Shown one piece after another: positions 1 to 6,966 of a DNA stretch of 14,560 nt. The position numbers and the translations under genes are program-made. The notes beneath the pieces are model-generated. The model had not been told where the DNA came from, ran no database searches, and worked only from the letters and a program-made list of their open reading frames with translations. How positions within the stretch are numbered: the stretch's first letter is position 1; the number at the start of each line of letters is the position of its first letter. This stretch comes from CAZQLE01 sp964593905 (lineage in GTDB: Bacteria > Chloroflexota > Anaerolineae > Anaerolineales > Anaerolineaceae), in NCBI GenBank assembly GCA_964593905.1, contig CAZQLE010000093.1:1-14560 (forward strand), in the 5' to 3' direction.

Positions 1-1207
1 AAATATCTATCTGCTGCCTGTTTTCGGTAACGTAATAATTATTCAACTGATCTTCCGAACCTTCCAATACATGAAGCCATAATATCGGTAAATTGGGGTC
101 AGCCCAATTCGCCAGGAAAAATACACCTTCCTTGACCGGGTTATCTCCGGGCATTGCGGATAAATCCGCTGCTTTAGGCTTCCAATTCTGGGGATATTGC
201 AGCGAGAATTGATAGCGCTCATTTTGATACACATTCCATTCCGATGTGTCAACCTCCATATTGGTGAGCGGGGCAAGTTCGGGCACTTCAACTGGTTCGA
301 TATTATCGATCACCCAATAAAATTTTTCAGACTTCACCAAATGAACAATAAAATAACGCACGCTTTGAGGTCCGTATGTCAACCGGACGGTGATTGCATT
401 TCCTTCCTGACCAGGCTCGACCCAAAATTGGGTTGGCAACGATTGCGAAAGGAGAACAGGGTCATACGCACCGCCATTTTCTTTCATTGTTTGAATTTCT
501 ACATTCAATTGCTCAAGGTAAAGAGAACTGGTCAGATAAGAATTCTTTAAAAGATTCTCAACAATGGGATTACGGGGTGTTTCAATCCCTATTGAAGCAT
601 CAACTCCCTGATAAATAGAACCCAGATACCAGGTGTAAAAAGCGATCGCCGTTGTTTGAGGATCAAATGGACATCTCACCGCATCGATTTTCCAATCGCC
701 TTCACTTTTTCCAAGCTGCACCACAAAATAATGCTCTACATTTCCATCAATTTCCACATATCCTAAAGCGGAAGCCTCTCCCGCACTGATAAAAACTGGT
801 TCAAAGGTTAATGAGGGAATCAAATTTTGCGCGCAAGTAAATGGATCATAACCTGCTTGCTTATCGAAGCTCTCCAAAAGATAACCGATATCGCTTTTCC
901 CAATAGCACTTATGTGGGGGTTGCTTTCATAAGTCCGTTTGGTTAAAACTTCTCCCTGCGGCTGTGAAAGATACCAATCGTAAAAAGATTGAACTACGGA
1001 AAGCGGACCATTTTCATCAACCTGAATTGACTGATGCGTGGGGGATACTGACCTCGTATCAGATTTTTGTTGGGGTAAGGTTGGAGATGGTTCCGTAATT
1101 ACTGGTGAGATTGCTGTTACTGTTGGTTGATCTGGTTGGACAGGCATACAACCTTGCCCAAGAAAACCAATTAATATACATACCACAATCGAATTTTTAT
1201 ACTTCAT
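1..1207 (-). CDS. Lipoprotein with two DUF3828-like segments, partial (C-terminus beyond the left edge)
   Basis: The reading frame is open for 402 codons from the ATG at 1207 to the window edge, so the C-terminus is missing. A GGGAGA ribosome site lies just upstream. Residues 1-20 form a lysine-led hydrophobic signal ending in Cys20 (LGQGC). This is a loose lipobox, so lipid attachment is likely but not certain. A Pro/Ser/Thr-rich linker follows. Two segments carry the same motif, SFYDWYL near residue 72 and AFYTWYL near residue 190, each followed by a beta-strand ending in DWKID or YWVID. This resembles tandem DUF3828 (NTF2-like) domains. From about residue 335 the text (NERYQFSLQYPQNW) resembles the PsbP-like domain of many Chloroflexota lipoproteins. 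The gene lies downstream of a minus-strand terminator, so it is probably transcribed separately. Role unknown; cell-surface location is inferred from the signal. Confidence 0.8.
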   Translation of the reverse strand, partial: MKYKNSIVVCILIGFLGQGCMPVQPDQPTVTAISPVITEPSPTLPQQKSDTRSVSPTHQSIQVDENGPLSVVQSFYDWYLSQPQGEVLTKRTYESNPHISAIGKSDIGYLLESFDKQAGYDPFTCAQNLIPSLTFEPVFISAGEASALGYVEIDGNVEHYFVVQLGKSEGDWKIDAVRCPFDPQTTAIAFYTWYLGSIYQGVDASIGIETPRNPIVENLLKNSYLTSSLYLEQLNVEIQTMKENGGAYDPVLLSQSLPTQFWVEPGQEGNAITVRLTYGPQSVRYFIVHLVKSEKFYWVIDNIEPVEVPELAPLTNMEVDTSEWNVYQNERYQFSLQYPQNWKPKAADLSAMPGDNPVKEGVFFLANWADPNLPILWLHVLEGSEDQLNNYYVTENRQQIDI

Positions 1208-1267
1208 TAATTTGTCTCCCAAGAAAACGCGGTTTCTCAAAAGACGAAGTAGATCGAAGGAATGTTC

Positions 1268-1302
1268 CAAAATTAAAAGCCATCCCAGGTGTTTTGGGAT
1301 GG
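1268..1302 (-). terminator. Rho-independent terminator of the lipoprotein genes
   Basis: A perfect 8-bp inverted repeat (CCATCCCA at 1280-1287, TGGGATGG at 1295-1302) has a 7-nt loop. On the minus strand it is followed by CTTTTAATTTT. It lies between the lipoprotein ending at 1538 and the next one starting at 1207. Confidence 0.6.
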
Positions 1303-1422
1303 CCTATCCTATGCAGAGATTTCCACCAGGGCAGATCGAGTTGCACTCTGTCCTGCTGTATAGTCGCTCATGTCAGCACTCAGGCGCTCTCCAGCGTTGC
1401 CCTATCCTCTGCATGAGGTAAT

Positions 1423-1476
1423 CCCTTGACGTGGACCGTACCGCTCCCAGGCCAGCGGGCTGCCGGGTGCGGGATT
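1423..1476 (-). pseudogene. Rhs core C-terminal remnant (copy A)
   Basis: Read on the minus strand from 1476 this encodes NPAPGSPLAWERYGPRQG, close to the peptides at 3200-3271 and 8392-8433. The peptide resembles the Rhs/YD-repeat core ending, where a PEPGNPLAWDRYxY-like string precedes NNPxxYTDPSGH. It lies about 60 nt downstream of the lipoprotein stop at 1538. No start codon, ribosome site or continuing frame is present, and the expected NNP and DPSGH strings are absent. The similarity between copies is seen in the sequence; the Rhs identity comes from remembered family motifs. Confidence 0.45.
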
Positions 1477-1537
1477 CAGCCTGTCAGGCAGGTGATGCGG
1501 CAGACTTTGTTGCGATAAAAGAAAATCACATGGTTTC

Positions 1538-2497
1538 TCACTCTATAATCTCCCCGGTACCAGCATCCAATTCAATAATCGCTGTTTTATTAACACAATT
1601 TGATTTTTTAAGTTGCCACACCAATAAAGAATCTTCCTGGTCGCTGTGGTGTAAAATCAGGTAATTGCACTCTCCGGCAAAGGAAGGCCATTTTAAGCCG
1701 CCATCCCCTGTCTGAAAAATCGAGAACGCAATAGGGGCGTCAATTTTCCACTCGTTCTCTTGAATTGGTTTTGCTGTATCTAATCCCCAATACTCTGTAA
1801 ACTCAGCAGTTTCGATACGACCGTTGGAATATCGATAAACTTGTAACTCAGTATTTTGATTGGTTGGCGAACGAACAATAGCCATCCAAATAATGCCATG
1901 CTCTTTTTTGTCGGTTGGAATAAATATTTGATAATTTTTGAGATAGCTATCTGCACTCCAGGCTTTCGCTATTTTCATGATCTTCGGATACTCATTCTTA
2001 AGTAACAACTCACTTAGCTCACTGTTCCTGGGAGGAAACAACGTAAACTCTATATAGTTTCCCGTAATTTTTGGTTCGTTGTCTGATACTTCGGCTATGA
2101 CAAGTATTCGCATCCTTGTTTTACTGGAAATATCAAAATCGTCGGAAATCAATGATACTGAACCATAATCGCCAGCCACAATGCGGTCTTTTTTGGTTTG
2201 ATTTCGAAATATAAAATTTACTGGAATCCACATAGACTTCGCTTGATCAAAGTAAAACAGTTTAATCACTTCTGGATCTTCTAAATCAATTGCATGATTT
2301 GATTCATTCATTACTAAAATGCTGATCGGTTGAAAGAGATAAACGTCCTGTGCGAATAATTCAATTTGTATTTTTTCATCTCGATTGCTGGAGCTTAAAG
2401 GAAAACCTGCATCATGGGCTTTTTTTAAGGATATTTCGCATGCTGAGAAAGTTAAAATTGATAAACATACCATTAACAAAATGACTTTTTTTCTCAT
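1538..2497 (-). CDS. Predicted lipoprotein, unknown function
   Basis: Encodes 319 residues from the ATG at 2497. This start puts a textbook lipoprotein signal at the N-terminus (MRKK, hydrophobic core, lipobox FSAC with Cys20). A GTG at 2554 would add 19 polar residues in front of the signal and has no good ribosome site, so I rejected it. Residues about 35-155 look like an Ig-like beta domain (strands such as PISILVMNESNHAIDL and a following MWIPV). The same pattern appears in the 159-aa lipoprotein immediately upstream. The C-terminal half (about 165-319) is rich in aromatic residues, is unfamiliar, and may form a second beta domain. The gene is 69 nt downstream of its neighbour and probably in the same operon. 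No enzymatic motif is visible. Confidence 0.8.
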   Translation of the reverse strand: MRKKVILLMVCLSILTFSACEISLKKAHDAGFPLSSSNRDEKIQIELFAQDVYLFQPISILVMNESNHAIDLEDPEVIKLFYFDQAKSMWIPVNFIFRNQTKKDRIVAGDYGSVSLISDDFDISSKTRMRILVIAEVSDNEPKITGNYIEFTLFPPRNSELSELLLKNEYPKIMKIAKAWSADSYLKNYQIFIPTDKKEHGIIWMAIVRSPTNQNTELQVYRYSNGRIETAEFTEYWGLDTAKPIQENEWKIDAPIAFSIFQTGDGGLKWPSFAGECNYLILHHSDQEDSLLVWQLKKSNCVNKTAIIELDAGTGEIIE

Positions 2498-2566
2498 ATG
2501 TTGTGCCCATCCATTCTTGGTTATTGGGTAACCAGGTGTCAATTGATTCACCACCTGCCAGGGTCG

Positions 2567-3046
2567 TTATGGATTTAAATCAATATGGGTAAAAGCTGCA
2601 ACATCCTTTATTTCACCCTTTTCTTTCATCTGACCAATGACGTAGACACGCAGTGAATAGGCTCGGTCCTGTTTTGGCAAATCTGGAAAAAAAGCTACAA
2701 CTTGAACCGCCGACAAATATTTTTCTGGTGATAGAACAATCTCACCTGAAGGAATTCTTTCCGTAGGCTTTTCTTTTATCTCCACCCAGGCATCTGTCAT
2801 TTCTTCAAATATCCTTACATTGTAATTGTTGGGAAAAACAATTACATTATTCGAATTGTATTTTAATTCCAGGGTAATAAAATCTTTTGTTTTAAATGTA
2901 TTTGCATAACTTGGCGCCCTAATGATTATTTGCTGATTCACATATTTATCATCTATGGAAATCGGCGCTTTCTTCTCATCCACGACGCATGAGGTCAATA
3001 GCATTAACCAAATACAAATACAAAAAATTGATATCATTTTTTTCAC
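2567..3046 (-). CDS. Small predicted lipoprotein with Ig-like fold
   Basis: Encodes 159 residues. I chose the GTG at 3046 because AGGA lies 7 nt upstream; the GTG at 3052 would sit only 1 nt from that site. An ATG at 3037 is a further option. The product opens MKKM, then a hydrophobic stretch and the lipobox LTSC with Cys20, so it should be exported and lipid-anchored. The rest is one beta-rich domain: TLELKYNSNNVIVF, then WVEI, then a final strand. This pattern recalls BsuPI/Ig-like domains and matches the N-terminal half of the next gene. The pair could have arisen by duplication, or the larger protein by adding a C-terminal domain. Function unknown. Confidence 0.75.
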   Translation of the reverse strand: MKKMISIFCICIWLMLLTSCVVDEKKAPISIDDKYVNQQIIIRAPSYANTFKTKDFITLELKYNSNNVIVFPNNYNVRIFEEMTDAWVEIKEKPTERIPSGEIVLSPEKYLSAVQVVAFFPDLPKQDRAYSLRVYVIGQMKEKGEIKDVAAFTHIDLNP

Positions 3047-3052
3047 TGTCAC

Positions 3053-3199
3053 GTCCTAGGCTGAGTTATTTATCCGGGAAAGCAAATTCATTAAATCCAA
3101 GAAAAATATGCAACTCTACCAGATGGCACCATTGCTTATTGAATTTTTTGGTGTCTGCCGCTAATCAGACTCATCCATTTGCCCCATCGGATCATTTAA
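3053..3199. other. Spacer without recognisable content
   Basis: Apart from the ribosome site of the gene starting at 3046 I see no promoter, hairpin or coding sequence. If copy B was once a full Rhs gene, this is where its toxin tip would have been. Confidence 0.3.
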
Positions 3200-3271
3200 T
3201 CACGACAGATCGTTCTTGACACCGTGCCGGTCCCAGGCCAGCGGGCTGCCGGGTTCAGGGATCACTAAATC
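3200..3271 (-). pseudogene. Rhs core C-terminal remnant (copy B, best preserved)
   Basis: The minus-strand frame reads DLVIPEPGSPLAWDRHG, then VKNDLS and a stop. It closely resembles the end of the Rhs core (PDTxVPEPGNPLAWDRYxYxxNNP). It begins within about 10 nt of the stop of the beta-propeller lipoprotein and has no start codon. The downstream text to 3053 holds no recognisable toxin. Copy C (8392-8433) shares a 33-nt stretch with only three differences. In the opposite plus-strand frame two of those would be silent, so I cannot rule out that the shared peptide belongs to the other strand. I favour the minus strand because its peptide resembles a known family and its polarity matches the neighbouring genes. 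Confidence 0.55.
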
Positions 3272-3275
3272 CAGA

Positions 3276-4610
3276 TTAAGGATTTATCATCCACCCGGCA
3301 GGAAAACGATTTTCAAGCACCTTGTAGGCTTCCCGTTTTTCTAAATCTACCACGACTACTTCATTACTGTTTTGTTCAAGCGAATAATTTGCTGCCACTA
3401 CAATTGACTTGCCATCCGGAGACCAAATAGGATAACGTACATCCTCGAAAATGGCCGAATTATATCCTGCTGAAATACAAGTATCCAGTATGGTTCCTGA
3501 ATGGGTATCCAATATGGCTAAGGTTGGTTCCCTGGTTTGCCAATCATACTCTCCCGAAAATTTCACCAGCCAAAAAGCCAAATGTTGACCATCGGGTGAC
3601 CAGGAATAATATTCATCACTAAAATAAACCAGTCCTGTTGCTCCCCCATATTCAAAATCAGGGTTCATGTGTGAAACCTCGGAAATTTCTCCATCAGCAC
3701 TCACCTGTATAAACTCTCCATCCCCCTTTACAATGAATTTTGAGCCGTCAGGAAACCACAGGGGAAGTTGGTTAAACCGCTGGACCAGAAATTGCGCTAA
3801 TATTTTTTTCTCGGGAAGCCCGTACAGGGTGTAACCCATTCCACCTTCGCCATTTACCGTCATGGTGCCAAGATAAACCACCCGGTTTAGGAGCGAGTTG
3901 TAGGCTGTGACCCCCCAACCCAACCAATCCAGAATATTGCCCGCAGATTTATCGATATCCGGATAATCTGAATTGAGAATAAAGCTCTCTTTTGTAAAGG
4001 GGTTCAACACTGTCATGGGGCGGGGATAGGTATCCTTCTGGGGTTCGGCTAATAGGATCAGGCGCTGTTGATCAAGCCACCCACTAATGGCTACCCAGGT
4101 TTTCTCCCATGCAAGCGAATTTATCTTTTCGCCACTTGCCGATAAAATTTCAAGGTTCTGCAAATCCCAATCATAAAAAGCGAAACTCTTTTTATCAGGC
4201 GAAACAGATACAGAGAGACCATGATTCGCAATGTCGACTGTTTTGTTAGAATCAAAATGATAGAGAGAGATTGTGTTGTCAGATTTTATCTCATGCGTTT
4301 CGAAAACAAGCCAACCAGAATACCGCTGATTTTCTGGAAGACTGGGCTGAACTGAAATGCAGTTTTGGATAACCCCATGCCTGGACAAGGCAGGGCCTGG
4401 TTGTTTAGTCGGTTGAGGTGTCGCAGATTTTGTGTTTTCTCCTGCAAACACCGTGGAAGTCCTCTTCGGTTTCGCCGGCGTGCTGGCCACTTCCCGAGTA
4501 TTTGTCGTCCGCGTGTTTGTTGGATCCGCGCCAGAAATTGGTTGTGAAATTCCACAACTTGTCATAAAAAATGAACAAAAAAGGATCCACAAACAGATAG
4601 TGTGCTTCAT
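3276..4610 (-). CDS. Predicted lipoprotein with WD40/TolB-like beta-propeller
   Basis: Encodes 444 residues from the ATG at 4610; the adjacent TTG at 4613 is a less likely start. The ribosome site is weak (GGGTA). The N-terminus is a lipoprotein signal ending MTSC with Cys19, followed by a Thr/Pro/Lys-rich linker to about residue 75. The body carries PD40/TolB-type blade signatures: SVSPDKKSFAFY, WFPDGSKFIV, WSPDGQHLAFW and WSPDGKSIVV, each continuing into beta strands such as LAILDTHSG and VVVVDLEKRE. This indicates a surface-tethered beta-propeller, a fold used for binding rather than a specific reaction. No catalytic residues stand out. A 317-bp spacer separates it from the next gene upstream, so it probably has its own promoter. 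Substrate and partners are unknown. Confidence 0.85.
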   Translation of the reverse strand: MKHTICLWILFCSFFMTSCGISQPISGADPTNTRTTNTREVASTPAKPKRTSTVFAGENTKSATPQPTKQPGPALSRHGVIQNCISVQPSLPENQRYSGWLVFETHEIKSDNTISLYHFDSNKTVDIANHGLSVSVSPDKKSFAFYDWDLQNLEILSASGEKINSLAWEKTWVAISGWLDQQRLILLAEPQKDTYPRPMTVLNPFTKESFILNSDYPDIDKSAGNILDWLGWGVTAYNSLLNRVVYLGTMTVNGEGGMGYTLYGLPEKKILAQFLVQRFNQLPLWFPDGSKFIVKGDGEFIQVSADGEISEVSHMNPDFEYGGATGLVYFSDEYYSWSPDGQHLAFWLVKFSGEYDWQTREPTLAILDTHSGTILDTCISAGYNSAIFEDVRYPIWSPDGKSIVVAANYSLEQNSNEVVVVDLEKREAYKVLENRFPAGWMINP

Positions 4611-4930
4611 CAATTTTTACCCAATCGCCCTGCCCCGTATTCGTCTTTGCGTTGGCAAGTATCCTTCATTAAATTAACCAATTGTTCGATTTTCCTTTGT
4701 CGATTTTTAAATTTCTGTAACAATCCGATTATTTGATCTAATCGTTAATTGAGATCTTCACCACGGTCTATTTGGCCCATGTTCATTGACGAGCCTTGTA
4801 ACCATGAAGTAATGATTCCAGCATATAGCTTACCTAAAAGAATTTCTCCTCTACTATTATCCAGGCCCAAAAGTTACAATCTTTTCATCATTCGTATACA
4901 TACCAACACATCGGATCTTGGAAATCCTCA
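4611..4930. other. Spacer holding a possible dead reading frame
   Basis: The 320 bp lack a convincing gene. On the minus strand, 4873 to 4745 encodes 42 codons (including GEILLGKLYAGIITSWLQG) ending in a stop. The frame opens just after another stop and has no ribosome site. An adjacent frame upstream reads NDEKIVTFGPG, so this may be a frameshifted remnant. I do not recognise it. The rest is AT-rich and probably contains the promoter of the propeller gene, but no -35/-10 pair is convincing. Confidence 0.25.
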
Positions 4931-5233
4931 TTACCAGTAAACATCAAATGGTCCACTAATACCCACCTTAAGCAAAATAAGTGCAAATAATAACAAGATG
5001 ATTGAAAACAATTTCCCAAAAATAATGTCAAGTTTCGCATGGTCATCTAAAAATTTCGATAACTGCTCAAAAATAAAAACCCCTCTATAATTTTTGCGAT
5101 ATTCTTTAGAGTAATTGGATATACGTTTTGGCCTGAACCAGGAATAATAACCAATTCCAATCGAGAGTAAAAAGCATAACAGAGACGAGAAGGCTGCCAT
5201 CATATTCATGATAGCCCCATTTTTATTTGACAT
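4931..5233 (-). CDS. Hypothetical 100-aa membrane protein
   Basis: Encodes 100 residues from the ATG at 5233, with AGAGG unusually close (2 nt) upstream. An in-frame ATG at codon 9 is an alternative start. There are two hydrophobic segments, about 10-32 and 72-91, separated by a basic and aromatic stretch (FRPKRISNYSKEYRKNYRG) and an amphipathic region. The pattern suggests two membrane helices with the charged loop on the cytoplasmic side. It stands alone, about 150 bp downstream of the Imm11 gene and in the same direction. Small membrane proteins of this kind in toxin islands are sometimes immunity proteins, but nothing in the sequence proves that here. I do not recognise the family. Confidence 0.6.
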   Translation of the reverse strand: MSNKNGAIMNMMAAFSSLLCFLLSIGIGYYSWFRPKRISNYSKEYRKNYRGVFIFEQLSKFLDDHAKLDIIFGKLFSIILLLFALILLKVGISGPFDVYW

Positions 5234-5307
5234 TGCCTCTCATGTTCTTGATTCATAAAACATGCGTTCCGTCTCGGCAATATAATACTGCTGCGGCTTG
5301 GGTCACT

Positions 5308-5348
5308 CGCCCGGCGCTCAGATCGGTTTCCAATGGTGCTCTATCCTC
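5308..5348. repeat. Spacer segment resembling the 1.4-kb spacer
   Basis: GGCGCTC (5313-5319) and CTATCCTC (5341-5348) recur in the same order at 1383-1389 and 1402-1409, with further matching bases around them and a shorter interval there. On the minus strand the two copies give EDRAPLE and EDRATLE. The element sits just downstream of the Imm11 gene. Probably remnants of one ancestral sequence; identity unknown. Confidence 0.35.
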
Positions 5349-5384
5349 CGGGAAGTAAAATTATTTTATAACTTTGGTGTCATA

Positions 5385-5954
5385 TTAATAACAATTTATG
5401 GGGATGAAACTGAAATTCTCATTCGCCTTATTCAGTTCAAGTAATCTCTTAAGTTCTTTTGAGATAAAAATCTCAGTTTTTGACTCTTTGATTCTAAAGA
5501 TATGGTGACTCTTTATGGCATCCTTTCTTAACGCAATTTCAAATATATTTAATTGAGGGTACTCGACATTCCACTTTTCATGAGTTAACCAGGTGGTTTT
5601 TTCATAATCAAGCCCTTTTATCATTGATAATATGTTAAGAATGGAATAACCAGAAATCTCAAAACCACTTTGGTGAAGTACCTTTATTGGTAGAAATTGA
5701 CATTCCTGCGGTGCAAAATTCTCTATAATCGTCCTTACCTTTTTTGATATCAAAAGCCATGGTTTTAGAGGGCAGAATAAATTTTCTGCCGGCTTAGTTC
5801 CTTTAACGACTACTTTTACATTTTGTGGCCACATTTTTACAGGTAGACCTTCAGATAAAATGCCATCCTCAAAACCGTGAAAATCAAACTCATATACGAT
5901 CATGGCTTTGTAGACTTCTTTGTGTGAAACCTGATAACATTTTTTTGCTGACAT
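5385..5954 (-). CDS. Imm11 (DUF1629) family immunity protein
   Basis: Encodes 189 residues from the ATG at 5954, which has AGGTG a few bases upstream; a GTG two codons earlier is possible. The Imm11 pattern is visible in order: a conserved strand and helix (WLLISKKVRTIIENF), then CQFLPIKVLHQSG, then ISGYSILNIL and LDYEKT. Near the C-terminus come HHIFRIKES, IFISKELKRLLE and the closing FSFIPI. Family members are cytoplasmic proteins encoded in polymorphic-toxin loci, where they are predicted to neutralise a cognate toxin; family length is similar. The gene is last in a run with an Imm26-type gene and a small membrane protein (gap to the latter 44 bp). No toxin gene lies upstream, so it is an orphan here. 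Confidence 0.8.
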   Translation of the reverse strand: MSAKKCYQVSHKEVYKAMIVYEFDFHGFEDGILSEGLPVKMWPQNVKVVVKGTKPAENLFCPLKPWLLISKKVRTIIENFAPQECQFLPIKVLHQSGFEISGYSILNILSMIKGLDYEKTTWLTHEKWNVEYPQLNIFEIALRKDAIKSHHIFRIKESKTEIFISKELKRLLELNKANENFSFIPINCY

Positions 5955-5998
5955 TTGCACCTATTTCATCCCCAAATCCGATTTTCACGAAAATTAAA

Positions 5999-6325
5999 TT
6001 AGCCAGCACGAACAAATACACCCAACATAATCAGAAATCCCAAAAATACAATTAAAACACCATACAAGACTGCGAAAAACTTTGGAACAGGGATGACACT
6101 GGGGGCCTCTCTGCGAACGATCATAGGAATGCCCCCTAGACTAATAAAAAGCCCCCATAATAAAACCGATAATTTATAAATAAGCGAGTCTTTGCCAACC
6201 TCATTCATCAAGATCGAACCGATTAATAGGAACCCAAAACTGAGTCCCCATGAGATCATCTGTAAATGCAAGGTCGACTGAGATAAAAACCTGGTAAGTA
6301 AGCCCATTACTTTATTGATGTTCAA
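5999..6325 (-). CDS. Small three-helix membrane protein, paralogue of the gene at 7957-8286
   Basis: Encodes 108 residues. The start is a TTG at 6325, supported by AAGGA a few bases upstream; the first in-frame ATG (codon 7) has no ribosome site. Three hydrophobic segments lie at about 21-40, 49-70 and 82-105. The junction between helices 2 and 3, IPMIVRREAPS, followed by FFAVLYGVL and ending VFVRAG, matches the 109-aa protein at 7957-8286 (FMVIRREMPRP, PAVFFGVLG, VIFRAR). The two are therefore duplicated genes. It sits 34 bp after the Imm26 gene and 44 bp before the Imm11 gene, most likely in one transcript. An immunity or accessory role at the membrane is a guess from context. Confidence 0.7.
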   Translation of the reverse strand: MNINKVMGLLTRFLSQSTLHLQMISWGLSFGFLLIGSILMNEVGKDSLIYKLSVLLWGLFISLGGIPMIVRREAPSVIPVPKFFAVLYGVLIVFLGFLIMLGVFVRAG

Positions 6326-6359
6326 GGTTCCTTCTTATGACTGAGCGATCACTTTCTGG

Positions 6360-6851
6360 CTAAATATTTGGTGTAAATCGATTATTTTTTATCATTTCAC
6401 CATAAGGAAAGGGAATGACTCCTGTTTCAACGCGAGCAATTACATCATATGGACTCCACACTACTAGATATTCAAGAGTTTTATATTCTTCCGGTAAAAC
6501 TGACCCTATATTAAGAAAATCAACTCCGTCATACAAAAACCAATTTTTCACTTCTCCTGTTTTTTCATTCCAATGAGAACTTATGAATTTAGGGTATACA
6601 AAATTCTCAACAGGTTTTTGTCCAATAATTTGCCATAAACCTGTTCTGACTGCAGCTTTTAACCCAGTAATCACTGGGGGAAACAAATATGGCTTTTTCA
6701 CAGCATCATCAATTTTCATTTCCTCCGCCGCAACCATATAGTTAAAAACCTGAATGAATGGGCCATTCTTATCGTCCCAATGAACATAATGCCCAACAAC
6801 TTTTCGTTCTTGAGATAAGGTGATTTCAAAAAGATCGCCAACTTTAACCAT
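6360..6851 (-). CDS. Imm26 family immunity protein
   Basis: Encodes 163 residues from the ATG at 6851, preceded by AAGGAG. The Imm26 hallmarks appear in order. GDLFEITLSQERKVVGHYV begins the domain at residue 5, followed by GPFIQVFNY. Then come LFPPVITGLKAAVRTGLWQIIG (about 56-77) and KPVENFVYPKFI (about 79-90). The C-terminal part ends in a short helical stretch. Imm26 proteins are cytoplasmic and predicted to block cognate toxins of polymorphic-toxin systems. The gene follows the TPR gene by 99 bp and precedes a small membrane protein by 34 bp. No toxin gene is present upstream, so its target cannot be read from this window. Confidence 0.75.
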   Translation of the reverse strand: MVKVGDLFEITLSQERKVVGHYVHWDDKNGPFIQVFNYMVAAEEMKIDDAVKKPYLFPPVITGLKAAVRTGLWQIIGQKPVENFVYPKFISSHWNEKTGEVKNWFLYDGVDFLNIGSVLPEEYKTLEYLVVWSPYDVIARVETGVIPFPYGEMIKNNRFTPNI

Positions 6852-6936
6852 TCACTCCTTCCTACATTTCGCCACTATTGTTTAGCCTCTAGAATTTCCG
6901 TACCTCTCTGGACTGCTGCTCCATAAATAGGGTGGG

Positions 6937-6966
6937 TTTTCAACAAATAATTATCCTTGTTGAAAA
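6937..6966 (-). terminator. Hairpin spanning the stop codon of the TPR gene
   Basis: A perfect 10-bp inverted repeat (TTTTCAACAA at 6937-6946, TTGTTGAAAA at 6957-6966) encloses the TAA stop of the gene ending at 6951. On the minus strand it is followed by CCCACCC rather than a T-run. It is therefore not a typical intrinsic terminator and may instead weaken read-through or protect the transcript end. Confidence 0.35.

Larger units (their letters stand above)
1208..1537. other. 330-bp spacer with decayed repeat sequence
   Basis: No convincing gene is visible. From low to high coordinate the spacer holds the terminator at 1268-1302, an ATGCAGAG/CTCTGCAT inverted repeat (1311-1318 and 1407-1414), a segment at 1383-1409 that resembles 5313-5348, and Rhs-like remnant A. 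The short reading frames crossing it have no ribosome site or recognisable content. Confidence 0.5.

Noticed and set aside
1105..1416. Plus-strand frame of 103 codons
   Set aside because: It is antisense to the lipoprotein N-terminus and crosses its terminator; no ribosome site or homology visible.
1303..5384. Integron cassette array with attC sites
   Set aside because: Same-strand genes separated by similar spacers suggested it, but I found no paired GTTRRRY/RYYYAAC core sites at the repeats, and the repeats read better as eroded coding sequence.
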